Assembly: GCA_016711925.1 (NCBI GenBank)
Contig: JADJSA010000016.1
Coordinates: 1-64,000, forward strand
Length of the DNA: 64,000 bases
From: Candidatus Methylophosphatis haderslevensis
GTDB lineage: Bacteria > Pseudomonadota > Gammaproteobacteria > Burkholderiales > Rhodocyclaceae
Reading direction: 5' to 3'
In this document: piece after piece, positions 53,149 through 64,000 of the stretch
Numbering within the stretch: the first letter of the stretch is position 1
Layout: every line of letters starts with the position of its first letter
The notes under the pieces: model-generated
What the model was told of the DNA's origin: nothing
The model's database searches: none
Seen by the model: the letters and a program-made list of their open reading frames with translations, nothing else
Made by a program: the position numbers and the translations under genes

Positions 53149-53449
53149 GCGAAGCGCGAACCGCGGCACCGCCGCGCAACGGGGTCCACGCGGCCTCGCC
53201 GGTCATCCCAATTTTCGCCAGACACGCTGCCGACGCCCGATCGGCATTGCCGGCAACGCGCACTGCCGCGCTGCCGTGGCAACCCCCGCCGGCCAACCCT
53301 TCGGCGGTCAGACACACTTTCTGACTTGCCGCTGGCCACCGGCGGCGCCACCATTTCGTCCGCTTGCAACTTTCGTCCGCTTGTAACATTTCGCGCGGAT
53401 CATTGCGCGCCGCACCTTTCGCTCGTCATCTGTACTGGGGAGAACCGTC
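53149..53449. other. 301-nt gap with a 17-bp tandem duplication before mscS
   Basis: Two 17-bp copies in tandem at 53354-53370 and 53371-53387 (TTTCGTCCGCTTG followed by CAAC, then TAAC; 16 of 17 identical), about 63 nt upstream of the mscS start. They overlap where a promoter for mscS should be; -35 and -10 candidates there are spaced too closely to trust. No ORF is supported in this gap. Confidence 0.6.
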
Positions 53450-54265
53450 ATGCCGGATATCACTTTCAACCTCAACTCGCTGTTGTCGACCTACCTGATC
53501 CCGCTGGCCTGGAAGCTGGCCGGCGCCCTCGCGATGTGGATCGTCGGCGGCTGGGTGATCAACCTGATCGGCAACCTCTCCAACCGCGGCATGACCCGGC
53601 AGAAGGTCGAGCCGACCCTGATCCGTTACATCGAGTCGACCATCAAGGTGATCCTGCGCATCGTGCTGGTCATCGCGATCCTGTCGGTATTCGGCATCGA
53701 AACCACCAGCTTCGCCGCCTTGCTGGCAGCAGCCGGCATCGCGATCGGCGCGGCCTGGAGCGGGCTGCTCGCCAACTTCGCGGCCGGCGCGTTCCTGATC
53801 ATCCTGCGGCCTTTCAAGGTCGGCGACATGATCACGGCGGCCGGCGTGACCGGCGATGTGCGCGAGATCGGGCTGTTCGCCACCACGCTCGATACGCCGG
53901 ACAACGTCCGCGTCACGGTCGGCAACAACAAGCTGTTCGGCGACAACATCGTCAATTACTCGCACAACGATTTTCGCCGCGTCGAACTCAAGGCGCAGAT
54001 CGCTCACGCGGTCGACCCGAAGGATGCGATCGCCCGGCTCAAGGCGCGCGTCGCGCAGATTCCGAATGTCATGAAGACGCCGGAGCCGAGCGTGGAAATC
54101 CTGGAATTCAACGCCGCCGGCACCCTGATCGGCGTGCGGCCGTTCTGCCACAACAAGGATTACTGGCAGGTCTACTTCGATACCAACAACGCGATTCAGG
54201 AAGTGGGCGGCAGCGCCGGCTGGCCGATTCCGGCGCCGCATCAGGTGCTGCTGCAAAAGGCCTGA
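53450..54265 (+). CDS. mscS: Small-conductance mechanosensitive channel MscS
   Basis: An inner-membrane tension-gated channel that protects against osmotic downshock. At 271 aa it is near the E. coli length. Helices include LIPLAWKLAGALAMWIVGGW and IKVILRIVLVIAILSVFGIE. The pore helix TM3 is rich in Ala/Gly (SFAALLAAAGIAIGAAWSGL, then LANFAAGAFLIILRPFKVGD), and the beta domain has GVTGDVREIGLFATTLDTPD and VGNNKLFGDNIVNYS. The start ATG 53450 follows GGGGAGAA. Convergent with the solute-binding lipoprotein gene. Confidence 0.95.
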   Translation: MPDITFNLNSLLSTYLIPLAWKLAGALAMWIVGGWVINLIGNLSNRGMTRQKVEPTLIRYIESTIKVILRIVLVIAILSVFGIETTSFAALLAAAGIAIGAAWSGLLANFAAGAFLIILRPFKVGDMITAAGVTGDVREIGLFATTLDTPDNVRVTVGNNKLFGDNIVNYSHNDFRRVELKAQIAHAVDPKDAIARLKARVAQIPNVMKTPEPSVEILEFNAAGTLIGVRPFCHNKDYWQVYFDTNNAIQEVGGSAGWPIPAPHQVLLQKA

Positions 54266-54281
54266 GAGCGCTTCCGCGCCA

Positions 54282-54318
54282 CCTGTCGGCGCCCGGTCAG
54301 GAGCCGGCGCCCGACAGG
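54282..54318. terminator. Convergent hairpin between mscS and the lipoprotein gene
   Basis: An 8-bp stem CCTGTCGG (54282-54289) / CCGACAGG (54311-54318) with further GC pairing inside. It spans the 31-nt gap and the last codons of the minus-strand gene. It could end transcription from both sides, although no clear T-tract is present. Confidence 0.5.
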
Positions 54319-55460
54319 ATGGGCACCCAAACACCGCGCTCGACGCGGTAGAGCGTGATCTCCCCATCCTGCAGGTCGCCGCGCGCATCCCAGGCGAAGC
54401 GGGCGCTGGTAACGCCGGCACGCACGGTTTCGGCCAGCGCGGGCAGGTAGCGCGCGGGTTCGCTGGAATCGGCGCGTCGCATCGCCGCGACCATTGCCAT
54501 GGTTGCGTCGTAGGCATAGGGCGAATAGACCTCGACCGCGCTGCCGAAGCGCGCCCGGTAGCGCCCGGCGTAGGCATTGCCGCCCGGCATGCGTTCCAGC
54601 GGCAGCCCGGCAAGCGACGCAAGCGTGCCTTCGGCGGCAGCGCCGGCCAGGGCGATGAAGTTGGGCGACTTCACCATCTCCCCGCCGGCCAGACGCGCGC
54701 CAAGTCCGAGACTGCGCATCTGGCGCGCCATCAGCGCCGCCTGCACGTCAGCGCCGCCAAAGAACAGCAGATCGGGATTGGCCGACTTGACGGCGGTGAG
54801 CACGGCGGTGAAATCGCTGGCACGCTCGTCGATGAATTCGCGCCGCACGATGGTTGCCCCGGCGGCGCGCGCCGACTTCTCGACCTGATCTGCGAGGCCC
54901 TGACCGTAAGCGCTGCGGTCGTCGATGATCGCGAGCCGCTGCGCGCCAAGATCGCGCACCAGAAAGCGGCCGAGCGCGCCGCCCTGTTGCAGATCGGATG
55001 TCATCGCGCGGAATGTCGTCCTGAACCCCTGTGCGGTATAGCCGGGCGCCGTCGCCATGGCGATTTGCGCGATCCCGGCCTGGGCGTAAATGCGCGATGC
55101 CGGGATGCTGGTGCCCGAGTTGAAATGTCCCAGCATGCCGGCGATGCCGGCGTCGACCAGCTTTTGCGCGACGGCGGTGGCCTGTCGCGGATCTGCCTGG
55201 TCGTCTTCGGCCAGCAACTCGAATCGAACCGATGCGCCGCCGATCCGCGGCCCGCTGGCATTGATCTCGTCGAGCGCGAGCAACACACCATTGCGCATGT
55301 CATTGCCGTAGTGTGACTGGGGTCCGGTAAGCGGCGCGGCAAAGCCGAGTTTGACCGTGCGCACTGCGCTCGCGCCCGCCCCACCGGGCGGCGGCGCGGG
55401 TCCGTCGCAGGCTGCGACGGCCGCCGCCAGCATGGCGGCGAGCAACAGCCACCGCCTCAT
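54297..55460 (-). CDS. Branched-chain amino-acid-type ABC substrate-binding lipoprotein
   Basis: A 387-aa periplasmic solute-binding protein of the Leu/Ile/Val (type I fold) family. The lipoprotein signal is RRWLLLAAMLAAAVAACDG, with lipobox VAAC. The binding fold shows KLGFAAPLTGPQSHYGNDMR, VQKLVDAG-type VAQKLVDAGIAGMLGHFNSG, QRLAIIDDRSAYGQGLADQV and ERASDFTAVLTAVKSANPDL. It has no permease or ATPase genes nearby, so it is an orphan and may bind a ligand for another system or a sensor. The start is ATG 55460; the longer frame lies in the divergent gap before the cupin gene. Confidence 0.86.
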   Translation of the reverse strand: MRRWLLLAAMLAAAVAACDGPAPPPGGAGASAVRTVKLGFAAPLTGPQSHYGNDMRNGVLLALDEINASGPRIGGASVRFELLAEDDQADPRQATAVAQKLVDAGIAGMLGHFNSGTSIPASRIYAQAGIAQIAMATAPGYTAQGFRTTFRAMTSDLQQGGALGRFLVRDLGAQRLAIIDDRSAYGQGLADQVEKSARAAGATIVRREFIDERASDFTAVLTAVKSANPDLLFFGGADVQAALMARQMRSLGLGARLAGGEMVKSPNFIALAGAAAEGTLASLAGLPLERMPGGNAYAGRYRARFGSAVEVYSPYAYDATMAMVAAMRRADSSEPARYLPALAETVRAGVTSARFAWDARGDLQDGEITLYRVERGVWVPILSGAGS

Positions 55461-55668
55461 CGGTGACACGGAACTCGCCGCCGCAGGTCGCGCTGCCCGA
55501 GAACAGCACGGCACCGGATTTCGGCGCGATGGGCCGTTTCGACTCGGGCGAATCCGGGCCGGTGCGTCTTTGGGCGATCCGTCTGCGGGACGCGTCTGCC
55601 GGGCGTGGCTTGCATTGCGATGGCGTCCGCTCGAATATGAACAGCCGCGATTATCCGACACATCCACC

Positions 55669-56052
55669 ATGCCGCAACAACTCAAGCGCCGCCACAGCCG
55701 CTACGCCGACGCAGAACCCTTCACCACCAAGGACGGGTCGACGATCCGCGAGCTGATGCACCCGACACACCACGCAGTGCACCACCAAAGCCTTGCGCAG
55801 GCGACCGTGGCGCCGGGTTCTGCGACGCTGCTCCACCGACACCGCGTCACCGAAGAGATCTACCACATCACGTCAGGGCGCGGCATCATGCGCCTGGGCG
55901 CGACGACGTTCGAGGTCAGACGCGGCGATACGGTGGTAATCGCGGCGGGCACCGCGCACAACATCAGCAACCGCGGCCGGCTGCCGTTGCGCATCCTGTG
56001 CGCCTGCACTCCAGCCTACGCGCACGACGACACCGAATTGCTGGAACTGTGA
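55669..56052 (+). CDS. Small cupin-domain protein
   Basis: A 127-aa single-cupin protein. The metal-binding cupin motif 1 is TLLHRHRVTEEIYHITSGRG (two His and Glu) and motif 2 is DTVVIAAGTAHNISNRGRLP (His). The small, all-beta size fits a metal-dependent isomerase or oxygenase or a sensor cupin; the reaction cannot be inferred. I use ATG 55669 because the cupin begins right after it, though no clear ribosome-binding site precedes it. It precedes dadA by 40 nt in the same direction and is divergent from the lipoprotein gene. Confidence 0.75.
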   Translation: MPQQLKRRHSRYADAEPFTTKDGSTIRELMHPTHHAVHHQSLAQATVAPGSATLLHRHRVTEEIYHITSGRGIMRLGATTFEVRRGDTVVIAAGTAHNISNRGRLPLRILCACTPAYAHDDTELLEL

Positions 56053-56092
56053 GACGATGAGTTTTCAGCAGACGTAACCACCGGTTTTCGCA

Positions 56093-57349
56093 ATGCGCAT
56101 CGCAGTTCTCGGCGCCGGACTCGCCGGCGTCACCAGCGCGTGGTACCTCGCGCGCGACGGCCATCAGGTCACCGTTATCGATCGCCAGCCCGGCGCAGGG
56201 CTGGAAGCGAGTTTTGCCAATGGCGGCCAGATTTCGGTGAGCCATCCCGAGCCATGGGCTAACCCCGGCGCGCCGCGGCAAGTGCTGCGCTGGCTCGGCC
56301 GCGAAGACGGTCCGCTATTGGTTCGGCCGCGGGCGGACCTGCGGCAATGGCTGTGGTCGCTGGCGTTTCTGCGCGAATGCCTGCCGGCACGCACGCGACG
56401 CAATACCGCGGCCATCGCCCGCCTGGCGCTGTTCAGCCTGCAGAGCCTGCGCGAACTGCGCGCGCAAACCGGCATCGCCTACGATCAGTCGAACTACGGC
56501 ATTCTGCAAACCTTTTTCACGCAGCGCGACTGGGGGCGCGCCGACATCAACGTCCGAATGCTGCGCGACCACGGGATCGAAGCGCAAACCTGCAGCCCGG
56601 CGCGCTGCGTCGAGATCGAGCCGGCGCTGGCGGATTGCACAGACACCTTGTACGGCGGCCTATATGCCCCGCAGGACGAGAGCGGCGATGCCTTTCTGTT
56701 CACGCAGCGCCTGGCCGAACTGTGCCTGGATGCGGGCGTTAACTTCTGCTTCGAGCGGACGATCGACCGACTGACGACGCGCGACGGCAACGTGTCGCAG
56801 GTGCTGATGCGGACCGCTGGTGGTCCCGTCGAAACGTTGTCGGCCGACGCCTACGTGATGTCACTCGGCAGCTACAGCGCCGGGTTCGCGGCGACGCTGG
56901 GCGAGCGGCTGCCGATCTATCCGGTCAAGGGCTACTCGGTGACGCTCGACCTGGATCCAACGGCGCTCGCCCCGCGGGTCAGCATCACCGACGAGTCGCG
57001 CCGTATTGTGTGTTCGCGCCTGGGCAATCGGCTACGGATTGCCGGAACGGCAGAACTCGCCGGCTATGATTGCTCGATCAACAGCGTGCGCTGCCGGTCG
57101 ATCCTCGCCCGCGCTTGCGCGTTGTTCCCGCACTTGGGCAATACGCAGGCCGCCCAGTACTGGGCGGGGCTGCGGCCGGCAACGCCGTCGAACGTGCCGA
57201 TCATCGGCCGCTCCCGGCTTTCCAACCTGTGGTTCAACACCGGACACGGCACCCTCGGCTGGACGCTCGGCTGCGGGTCTGCAAGGGCGCTGGCAGATCT
57301 GATCGGGGGGCGCAGGGCTGCGGTGGATTTCCCGTTCCGTGGGCCGTGA
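56093..57349 (+). CDS. dadA: D-amino acid dehydrogenase
   Basis: An FAD-dependent membrane-associated dehydrogenase that oxidises D-amino acids (especially D-Ala) to keto acids and passes electrons to quinone. The 418-aa protein has the FAD fold RIAVLGAGLAGVTSAWYLAR, then HQVTVIDRQPGAGLEASFAN with the DadA-characteristic SFANGGQISVSHPEPWA, later GYSVTLDL, AGTAELAGYDCSI and the C-terminal FNTGHGTLGWTLGCGSARAL. The length is standard. A cupin gene lies 40 nt upstream; no racemase gene is adjacent. Confidence 0.92.
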   Translation: MRIAVLGAGLAGVTSAWYLARDGHQVTVIDRQPGAGLEASFANGGQISVSHPEPWANPGAPRQVLRWLGREDGPLLVRPRADLRQWLWSLAFLRECLPARTRRNTAAIARLALFSLQSLRELRAQTGIAYDQSNYGILQTFFTQRDWGRADINVRMLRDHGIEAQTCSPARCVEIEPALADCTDTLYGGLYAPQDESGDAFLFTQRLAELCLDAGVNFCFERTIDRLTTRDGNVSQVLMRTAGGPVETLSADAYVMSLGSYSAGFAATLGERLPIYPVKGYSVTLDLDPTALAPRVSITDESRRIVCSRLGNRLRIAGTAELAGYDCSINSVRCRSILARACALFPHLGNTQAAQYWAGLRPATPSNVPIIGRSRLSNLWFNTGHGTLGWTLGCGSARALADLIGGRRAAVDFPFRGP

Positions 57350-57723
57350 CTTGTTGCAGGAGTTTGTGGTTGCGCTGGGCCGTATTCGATCCGCCACGCT
57401 AGTTCGACCGATTGGCCCACAGCGCCTTGATAGCCGGCAGGCGTGAGCAGGTCAAAGCCGCTGCGGCAGCGACGCACGAGGGGCAGGAGAACGATCGGGC
57501 GGTGGTGCCCCGTGATTGTCGGCTCACGGGGCCAGAGGCCGGTCGGCTCCAGCAGCGAGTCGATTCGACGACTCTATGCCTGCGCCTGCGCTGCCGACCA
57601 GGAATTATTCCCGCTAATGCGCCGCATCATGCAAACCGGTAAGGATTCGTACCGGGCGACGGTCAACTCGGCCGTCAAGCGGGTAAATTCGGTTTCAGGT
57701 TCGCCCGTTACACCGGAGGCGCC
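57350..57723. other. 374-nt gap after dadA
   Basis: Holds a perfect 9-bp inverted repeat GCCCCGTGA/TCACGGGGC with an 8-nt loop at 57507-57515 and 57524-57532. It lacks a T-tract and lies 158 nt past the dadA stop, so its role is unclear. A 99-aa reading frame overlapping the next gene start has no recognisable similarity and I do not call it. GGAGG before 57724 serves the next gene. Confidence 0.45.
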
Positions 57724-58521
57724 ATGTCGACGCGAACGATGACTGTATTGCTGGCTGGTGCGGGAATGCTGGTCGGGCCTGCCTTGGCGGCAGAGAGTTG
57801 TAGCGCATCGAGCCCGCGCCATCGAGTTCCGCTGGTCGAACTCTATACTTCCGAAGGATGCAGCAGTTGCCCGCCGGCTGACCGCTGGTTGAGCGCCCGA
57901 ATGCGCGATGCGACTGCCGGGCGCCTTTTACCCCTCGCGTTTCATGTGGACTATTGGGACTACATTGGTTGGAAAGACCCGTTTGCCCAAGCCGCCTTCA
58001 CTCGCCGCCAGCGCAGTTTTGCCGATCAGGGCGGTGCCCGAACCGTTTATACGCCCCAAGTTGTCGTGGACGGGCGGGACTTTCCCGGCTGGCGCAATGC
58101 GAGTGCCTTCGAAGCATCGTTGTCGTCGGCTGGACGCCGACTGCCGGGCGCCGATCTTTCCATGGAATTGAGGCTGGACTCTCCGTCGCGCTGGAAGGTC
58201 GGCCTGCGCGGCAAACTCGCCGACCGCGAGTCGAGCGGCCGTGCCGTGGTCTTTCTCGCGGTGTTCGAGAACAGTCTCGAAACCCAGGTCAAGGCCGGCG
58301 AGAACTCAGGCGCCACACTGCACCATGACTATGTGGTGCGCGACTGGCTCGGGCCGTTCCGCTTCGGCGCTGCCGGTGCGATCGCCGCGCAGGTGGACAT
58401 CGAGATCCGGCGTGACTGGAGCCCGAGGAATGTCGGCATCGCTGCGGTCGCCTATTCGGCAGCGGGCGGCGAAATCCTGCAGGCGATGGCCTTGCCGTCT
58501 TGCGCTGCCTTATTCAACTGA
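57724..58521 (+). CDS. DUF1223 secreted thioredoxin-like protein
   Basis: A 265-aa periplasmic protein. The signal peptide is MTVLLAGAGMLVGPALA-AE. The conserved DUF1223 core is PLVELYTSEGCSSCPPADRW (CxxC in a thioredoxin-like fold), LAFHVDYWDYIGWKDPFAQA, GARTVYTPQVVVDGRDFPGW, and a C-terminal beta domain (LVRDWLG-like YVVRDWLGPFRFGAAGAIAA). The CxxC suggests a redox role, but the physiological function of the family is unknown. GGAGG 3-8 nt before the ATG supports the start. A DUF302 gene follows by 25 nt, likely one transcript. Confidence 0.87.
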   Translation: MSTRTMTVLLAGAGMLVGPALAAESCSASSPRHRVPLVELYTSEGCSSCPPADRWLSARMRDATAGRLLPLAFHVDYWDYIGWKDPFAQAAFTRRQRSFADQGGARTVYTPQVVVDGRDFPGWRNASAFEASLSSAGRRLPGADLSMELRLDSPSRWKVGLRGKLADRESSGRAVVFLAVFENSLETQVKAGENSGATLHHDYVVRDWLGPFRFGAAGAIAAQVDIEIRRDWSPRNVGIAAVAYSAAGGEILQAMALPSCAALFN

Positions 58522-58546
58522 GCCTGTGTTCTGCGGAGGTGGCACG

Positions 58547-58984
58547 ATGAAAACAACGCTAGGCGCACTTGCGATCGGGTTGGCAGCTTCCATGGCCAGC
58601 GCCGATTCAGGAATTGTCTCGCGCAGCAGCCCGTACCCATTCACGCAAACGATCGAGCGCATCGAATCTGTCATTGCCGCCAAGGGCGCGACTGTCTTTG
58701 CGCGAATCGACCATAGTGTGGAAGCCAGGAAGGTAGGGCTGGAAATGCTGCCGGCGACGCTGCTGATATTCGGCAACCCAAAGGTCGGAACACCGTTGAT
58801 GAATCTTGCACCGTCGCTGGCGATCGATCTGCCGCTAAAGGTGCTCGTGGTTCAGGGCAAGGATGGCATGGTGTCGGTGAGTTTCAACAGCGCCGAGTTT
58901 CTGGCAACCCGTCACGGTCTTGCAGAAGATCAGGTCAAGCCCCTAGGCGCGCCCGCGGCGTTTGTGGAGGCGGCGCTTCGGTAG
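58547..58984 (+). CDS. DUF302 secreted protein
   Basis: A 145-aa precursor with a signal peptide (TLGALAIGLAASMASADS). DUF302 core: SPYPFTQTIERIESVIAAKG, ATVFARIDHSVEARKVGLEM, then LPATLLIFGNPKVGTPLMNL, LPLKVLVVQGKDGMVSVSF. Relatives are periplasmic or lipoprotein forms sometimes tied to heme, redox or metal functions, but no activity is established. ATG 58547 has GGAGGT upstream; the long upstream frame overlaps DUF1223 and is unsupported. Tandem with the DUF1223 gene. Confidence 0.87.
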   Translation: MKTTLGALAIGLAASMASADSGIVSRSSPYPFTQTIERIESVIAAKGATVFARIDHSVEARKVGLEMLPATLLIFGNPKVGTPLMNLAPSLAIDLPLKVLVVQGKDGMVSVSFNSAEFLATRHGLAEDQVKPLGAPAAFVEAALR

Positions 58985-59078
58985 TTGTCCCACGCCCGGG
59001 CACCAAAGTTGTACGAATTGTGACGCGCGTGTTCTCAGGGCTTGCGTCACTCGCGGCCACGGGTTCTACAATGGCTGC

Positions 59079-59681
59079 ATGGACATCGTCAATTCGATAG
59101 CAGTCGCCTCCGGTTTGGCTTGGGCCAGCGGACTGCGGCTATATGCCGTGCTGTTCCTCGCCGGACTGCTCGGTCGGCTGGGTTATGTCAGTCTGCCGGA
59201 GGGGCTGGCGGTGCTACAACATTCCGCCGTTATCGGTGCTGCCGGATTGATGTTTTTTGTCGAGTTTTTCGCTGACAAGATTCCGGCGCTGGACTCGGTC
59301 TGGGATGGCATCCATACCTTCGTCCGTATTCCCGCTGGCGCGCTGCTGGCGGCCTATTCCCTCGCCGGCCAGGATCCGGGCATCATGCTTGCCGCAGGCA
59401 TTCTCGGCGGCACGCTTGCGGCGGGAACGCATCTGACGAAGGCCGGCACGCGGGCCGTCATCAACGCATCCCCCGAACCGTTCAGCAATGTTGCCGCATC
59501 GTTTACAGAGGATGCGCTGGTTTTCGGCGGACTGTTCGCCGCCTTCCAGCACCCGTGGGTGTTCCTCGCGTTGCTGGCAGTCTTCATCATTCTGATGTTC
59601 TGGCTGCTGCCGAAGCTATGGCGCGGGGTTCGGGCGATGTTCCGTCGCCTTGGGTCGGGCTCCTCGGCAGCGTCCCCGTAG
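59079..59681 (+). CDS. DUF4126 inner-membrane protein
   Basis: A 200-aa polytopic membrane protein, matching the DUF4126 pattern: SGLAWASGLRLYAVLFLAGL, VSLPEGLAVLQHSAVIGAAG, FFVEFFADKIPALDSVWDGI, HTFVRIPAGALLAAYSLAGQ, ILGGTLAAGTHLTKAGTRAV, INASPEPFSNVAASFTEDAL and VFLALLAVFIILMFWLL. It has about five or six hydrophobic helices and a basic C-terminus. Function unknown. The upstream ORF extension from 58962 lies in the DUF302 tail and is unsupported; ATG 59079 gives the canonical start. It ends 32 nt before a bidirectional terminator shared with the rrn operon. Confidence 0.85.
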   Translation: MDIVNSIAVASGLAWASGLRLYAVLFLAGLLGRLGYVSLPEGLAVLQHSAVIGAAGLMFFVEFFADKIPALDSVWDGIHTFVRIPAGALLAAYSLAGQDPGIMLAAGILGGTLAAGTHLTKAGTRAVINASPEPFSNVAASFTEDALVFGGLFAAFQHPWVFLALLAVFIILMFWLLPKLWRGVRAMFRRLGSGSSAASP

Positions 59682-59712
59682 CAGCCGACTGCCGCGCGTC
59701 CGCTCCAAAGCA

Positions 59713-59749
59713 CAAAGCCCCTGGAACTTTGGGAGTTCGAGGGGCTTTG
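59713..59749. terminator. Bidirectional rho-independent terminator
   Basis: A 10-bp stem CAAAGCCCCT/AGGGGCTTTG (59713-59722 and 59740-59749) with an inner GAACT/AGTTC stem. T-rich sequence (TTTTGT) follows on the plus strand, serving the DUF4126 gene; read on the minus strand it also follows 5S rRNA and can close the rrn operon. Confidence 0.8.
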
Positions 59750-59760
59750 TTTTGTGGGGA

Positions 59761-59875
59761 GTCTGGCGCTGACCTACTTTCGCGGGCGTAGTACCTACTA
59801 TCATCGGCGCGACGTCGTTTCACGGTCCTGTTCGGGAAGGGAAGGGGTGGTTCCAACGTGCTATGGGCACCAGAC
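59761..59875 (-). rRNA. rrf: 5S ribosomal RNA
   Basis: About 115 nt on the minus strand, beginning GTCTGGTGCCCATAGCACG and ending GTAGGTCAGCGCCAGAC, so the ends pair (helix I). The conserved CCCGAACAGG and CGCCGATGATAGTA segments of bacterial 5S are present. The 5S-23S spacer (59876-60020) has hairpins GCTCACCC/GGGTGAGC and AAGACC/GGTCTT, probably processing stems. Boundaries are estimated to within a few bases. Confidence 0.93.
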
Positions 59876-60020
59876 ATAAGCGGTGTGTCAGGTGGGGGGC
59901 GCGTGTGCTGCGCCACACCTGAGGCAATCGGGAAGAAGCAAGGATTGTGTGTTTGCATGCTCACCCTTGGGTGAGCCAAGACCGAGGGTCTTGTGTTGTC
60001 CTTGAACCACTCAAGATTAT

Positions 60021-63081
<3,061 letters not shown>

Positions 63082-63279
63082 CTATAACCTTGAGCCCTGC
63101 CCTCGGCGGACAAGACGGCCCGTTACAGACAACACGACCACTTCGCGCTTGTGCCGCCCCCACCGCTGGTTCGCAAGTGAAGACGGACAGATACAATCAC
63201 ACAACCCATGTATCGCTTCGTTCAAGCGAAAGGCTTGCGCCCCCCGGCTCGACCGAGTCGATACACCTTACTTCTTCCG

Positions 63280-63293
63280 AATTTTTAAAGAAC
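63280..63293 (-). promoter_or_regulatory. boxA-type antitermination element before 23S
   Basis: On the minus strand GTTCTTTAAAAATT, in the spacer about 200 nt before the 23S start, at the position and with the sequence expected of a Nus-dependent boxA element in rrn spacers. Confidence 0.6.
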
Positions 63294-63309
63294 AGACACC
63301 CCGTAAGGG

Positions 63310-63379
63310 GTGAGGGGTAAGGAGTCAGGGGTCAAAGCCTCGCGGCTTCACGCCTCACTGCTCACGCCTGACACCTCAC
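63310..63379. repeat. Nested inverted repeat in the tRNA-Ala/23S spacer
   Basis: Arms GTGAGG (63310-63315)/CCTCAC (63374-63379), GTCAGG (63324-63329)/CCTGAC (63367-63372) and a central hairpin AAGCC-TCGC-GGCTT (63335-63348). The strands are built from repeated GTGAGG/GTCAGG-like hexamers. It may be an rRNA processing stalk or a small mobile repeat. Confidence 0.55.
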
Positions 63380-63384
63380 GAATT

Positions 63385-63460
63385 TGGTGGAGGCAGACGG
63401 GATCGAACCGACGACCCCCTGCTTGCAAAGCAGGTGCTCTCCCAGCTGAGCTATGCCCCC
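63385..63460 (-). tRNA. tRNA-Ala (anticodon TGC)
   Basis: 76 nt on the minus strand, starting GGGGGCATAGCTCAGCTGGG and ending with encoded CCA. The anticodon loop CTTTGCAAG gives TGC, and the T-loop GGTTCGATC is standard. It lies in the rrn spacer between tRNA-Ile and 23S. Confidence 0.97.
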
Positions 63461-63504
63461 GTGTCACCCAGCCCGACATCAATTCGGTCCGGGTTCGCTT
63501 GACG

Positions 63505-63581
63505 TGGTGGGTCTGGTTGGGTTCGAACCAACGACCCCCGCCTTATCAAGACGGTGCTCTAACCAGCTGAGCTACAGACCC
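63505..63581 (-). tRNA. tRNA-Ile (anticodon GAT)
   Basis: 77 nt on the minus strand, starting GGGTCTGTAGCTCAGCTGG and ending with encoded CCA. The anticodon loop CTTGATAAG gives GAT; the T-loop is GGTTCGAAC. It lies 63 nt downstream of the 16S 3' end, the usual 16S-Ile-Ala-23S order. Confidence 0.97.
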
Positions 63582-63640
63582 GCTGTCTGTGACGATGCGA
63601 CAACCGATAGGCTGTGGGTACTGCAATGGATCAAGATCTC

Positions 63641-64000
<360 letters not shown>

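Noticed and set aside
57443..57742. A 99-codon open frame after dadA
   Set aside because: It overlaps the start of the DUF1223 gene, has no recognisable similarity and no ribosome-binding site.

Overview
The window looks like a chromosomal segment of a GC-rich betaproteobacterium. I favour the Rhodocyclales and relatives, by inference from gene content and order: lptD-surA-pdxA-rsmA, dusB-fis-purH, hemC-hemD-hemX-hemY divergent from ppc, and an rrn operon with tRNA-Ile and tRNA-Ala in the spacer. It is mostly core chromosome. I found no phage, plasmid, insertion sequence or CRISPR array.

Layout. 1-5.9 kb: the end of a small membrane-type protein, then a DUF2760 gene and two Hsp70-like genes that form a chaperone-like module. 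5.9-11.8 kb (minus strand): lptD-surA-pdxA-rsmA, joined by overlapping stops and starts; it couples outer-membrane LPS export and periplasmic folding to vitamin B6 synthesis and 16S rRNA methylation. 12-16.4 kb: amgK-murU (muropeptide recycling), a tiny acyl-carrier-like gene, pepP and ubiH. 16.6-22.3 kb: dusB-fis-purH-pagP-purD-hemF. 22.4-26.5 kb (minus): hemC-hemD-hemX-hemY, divergent from ppc. 29.6-32.3 kb: an acetyltransferase, a TPMT-like methyltransferase and a glycosyltransferase. 32.4-37.9 kb: two chemoreceptors, one with a C-terminal hemerythrin domain, around an unassigned barrel-like protein. 38.2-40.7 kb: a methyltransferase, then a satP acetate transporter with a periplasmic Cache protein. 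40.7-46.6 kb (minus): tamA-tamB. 46.6-50.6 kb (minus): a YkgJ-type cysteine-cluster protein and a kinase-CheY-CheX signalling module. 50.9-59.7 kb: single genes and pairs (nuclease-like, LysR regulator, MscS channel, solute-binding lipoprotein, cupin, dadA, DUF1223, DUF302, DUF4126). 59.7-64 kb (minus): an rrn operon read as 16S (cut by the window end), tRNA-Ile, tRNA-Ala, 23S, 5S.

Five genes that should be intact (DUF2760, pdxA, amgK, murU, ppc) each switch reading frame once, and a glycosyltransferase has an implausible tail. Four of the five are conserved housekeeping or recycling genes and the breaks look like single-base changes, so base-calling or assembly indels are likelier than real gene decay.

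The most interesting non-routine signals are: a family of about 30-bp repeats, often in inverted pairs, in six intergenic gaps; an insertion of roughly 170-180 nt in helix 25 of the 23S rRNA; an acyl-carrier-like protein that appears circularly permuted exactly at the missing phosphopantetheine serine; the DUF2760/Hsp70/Hsp70 module; and a self-contained kinase-CheY-CheX set that lacks a CheW-like domain.
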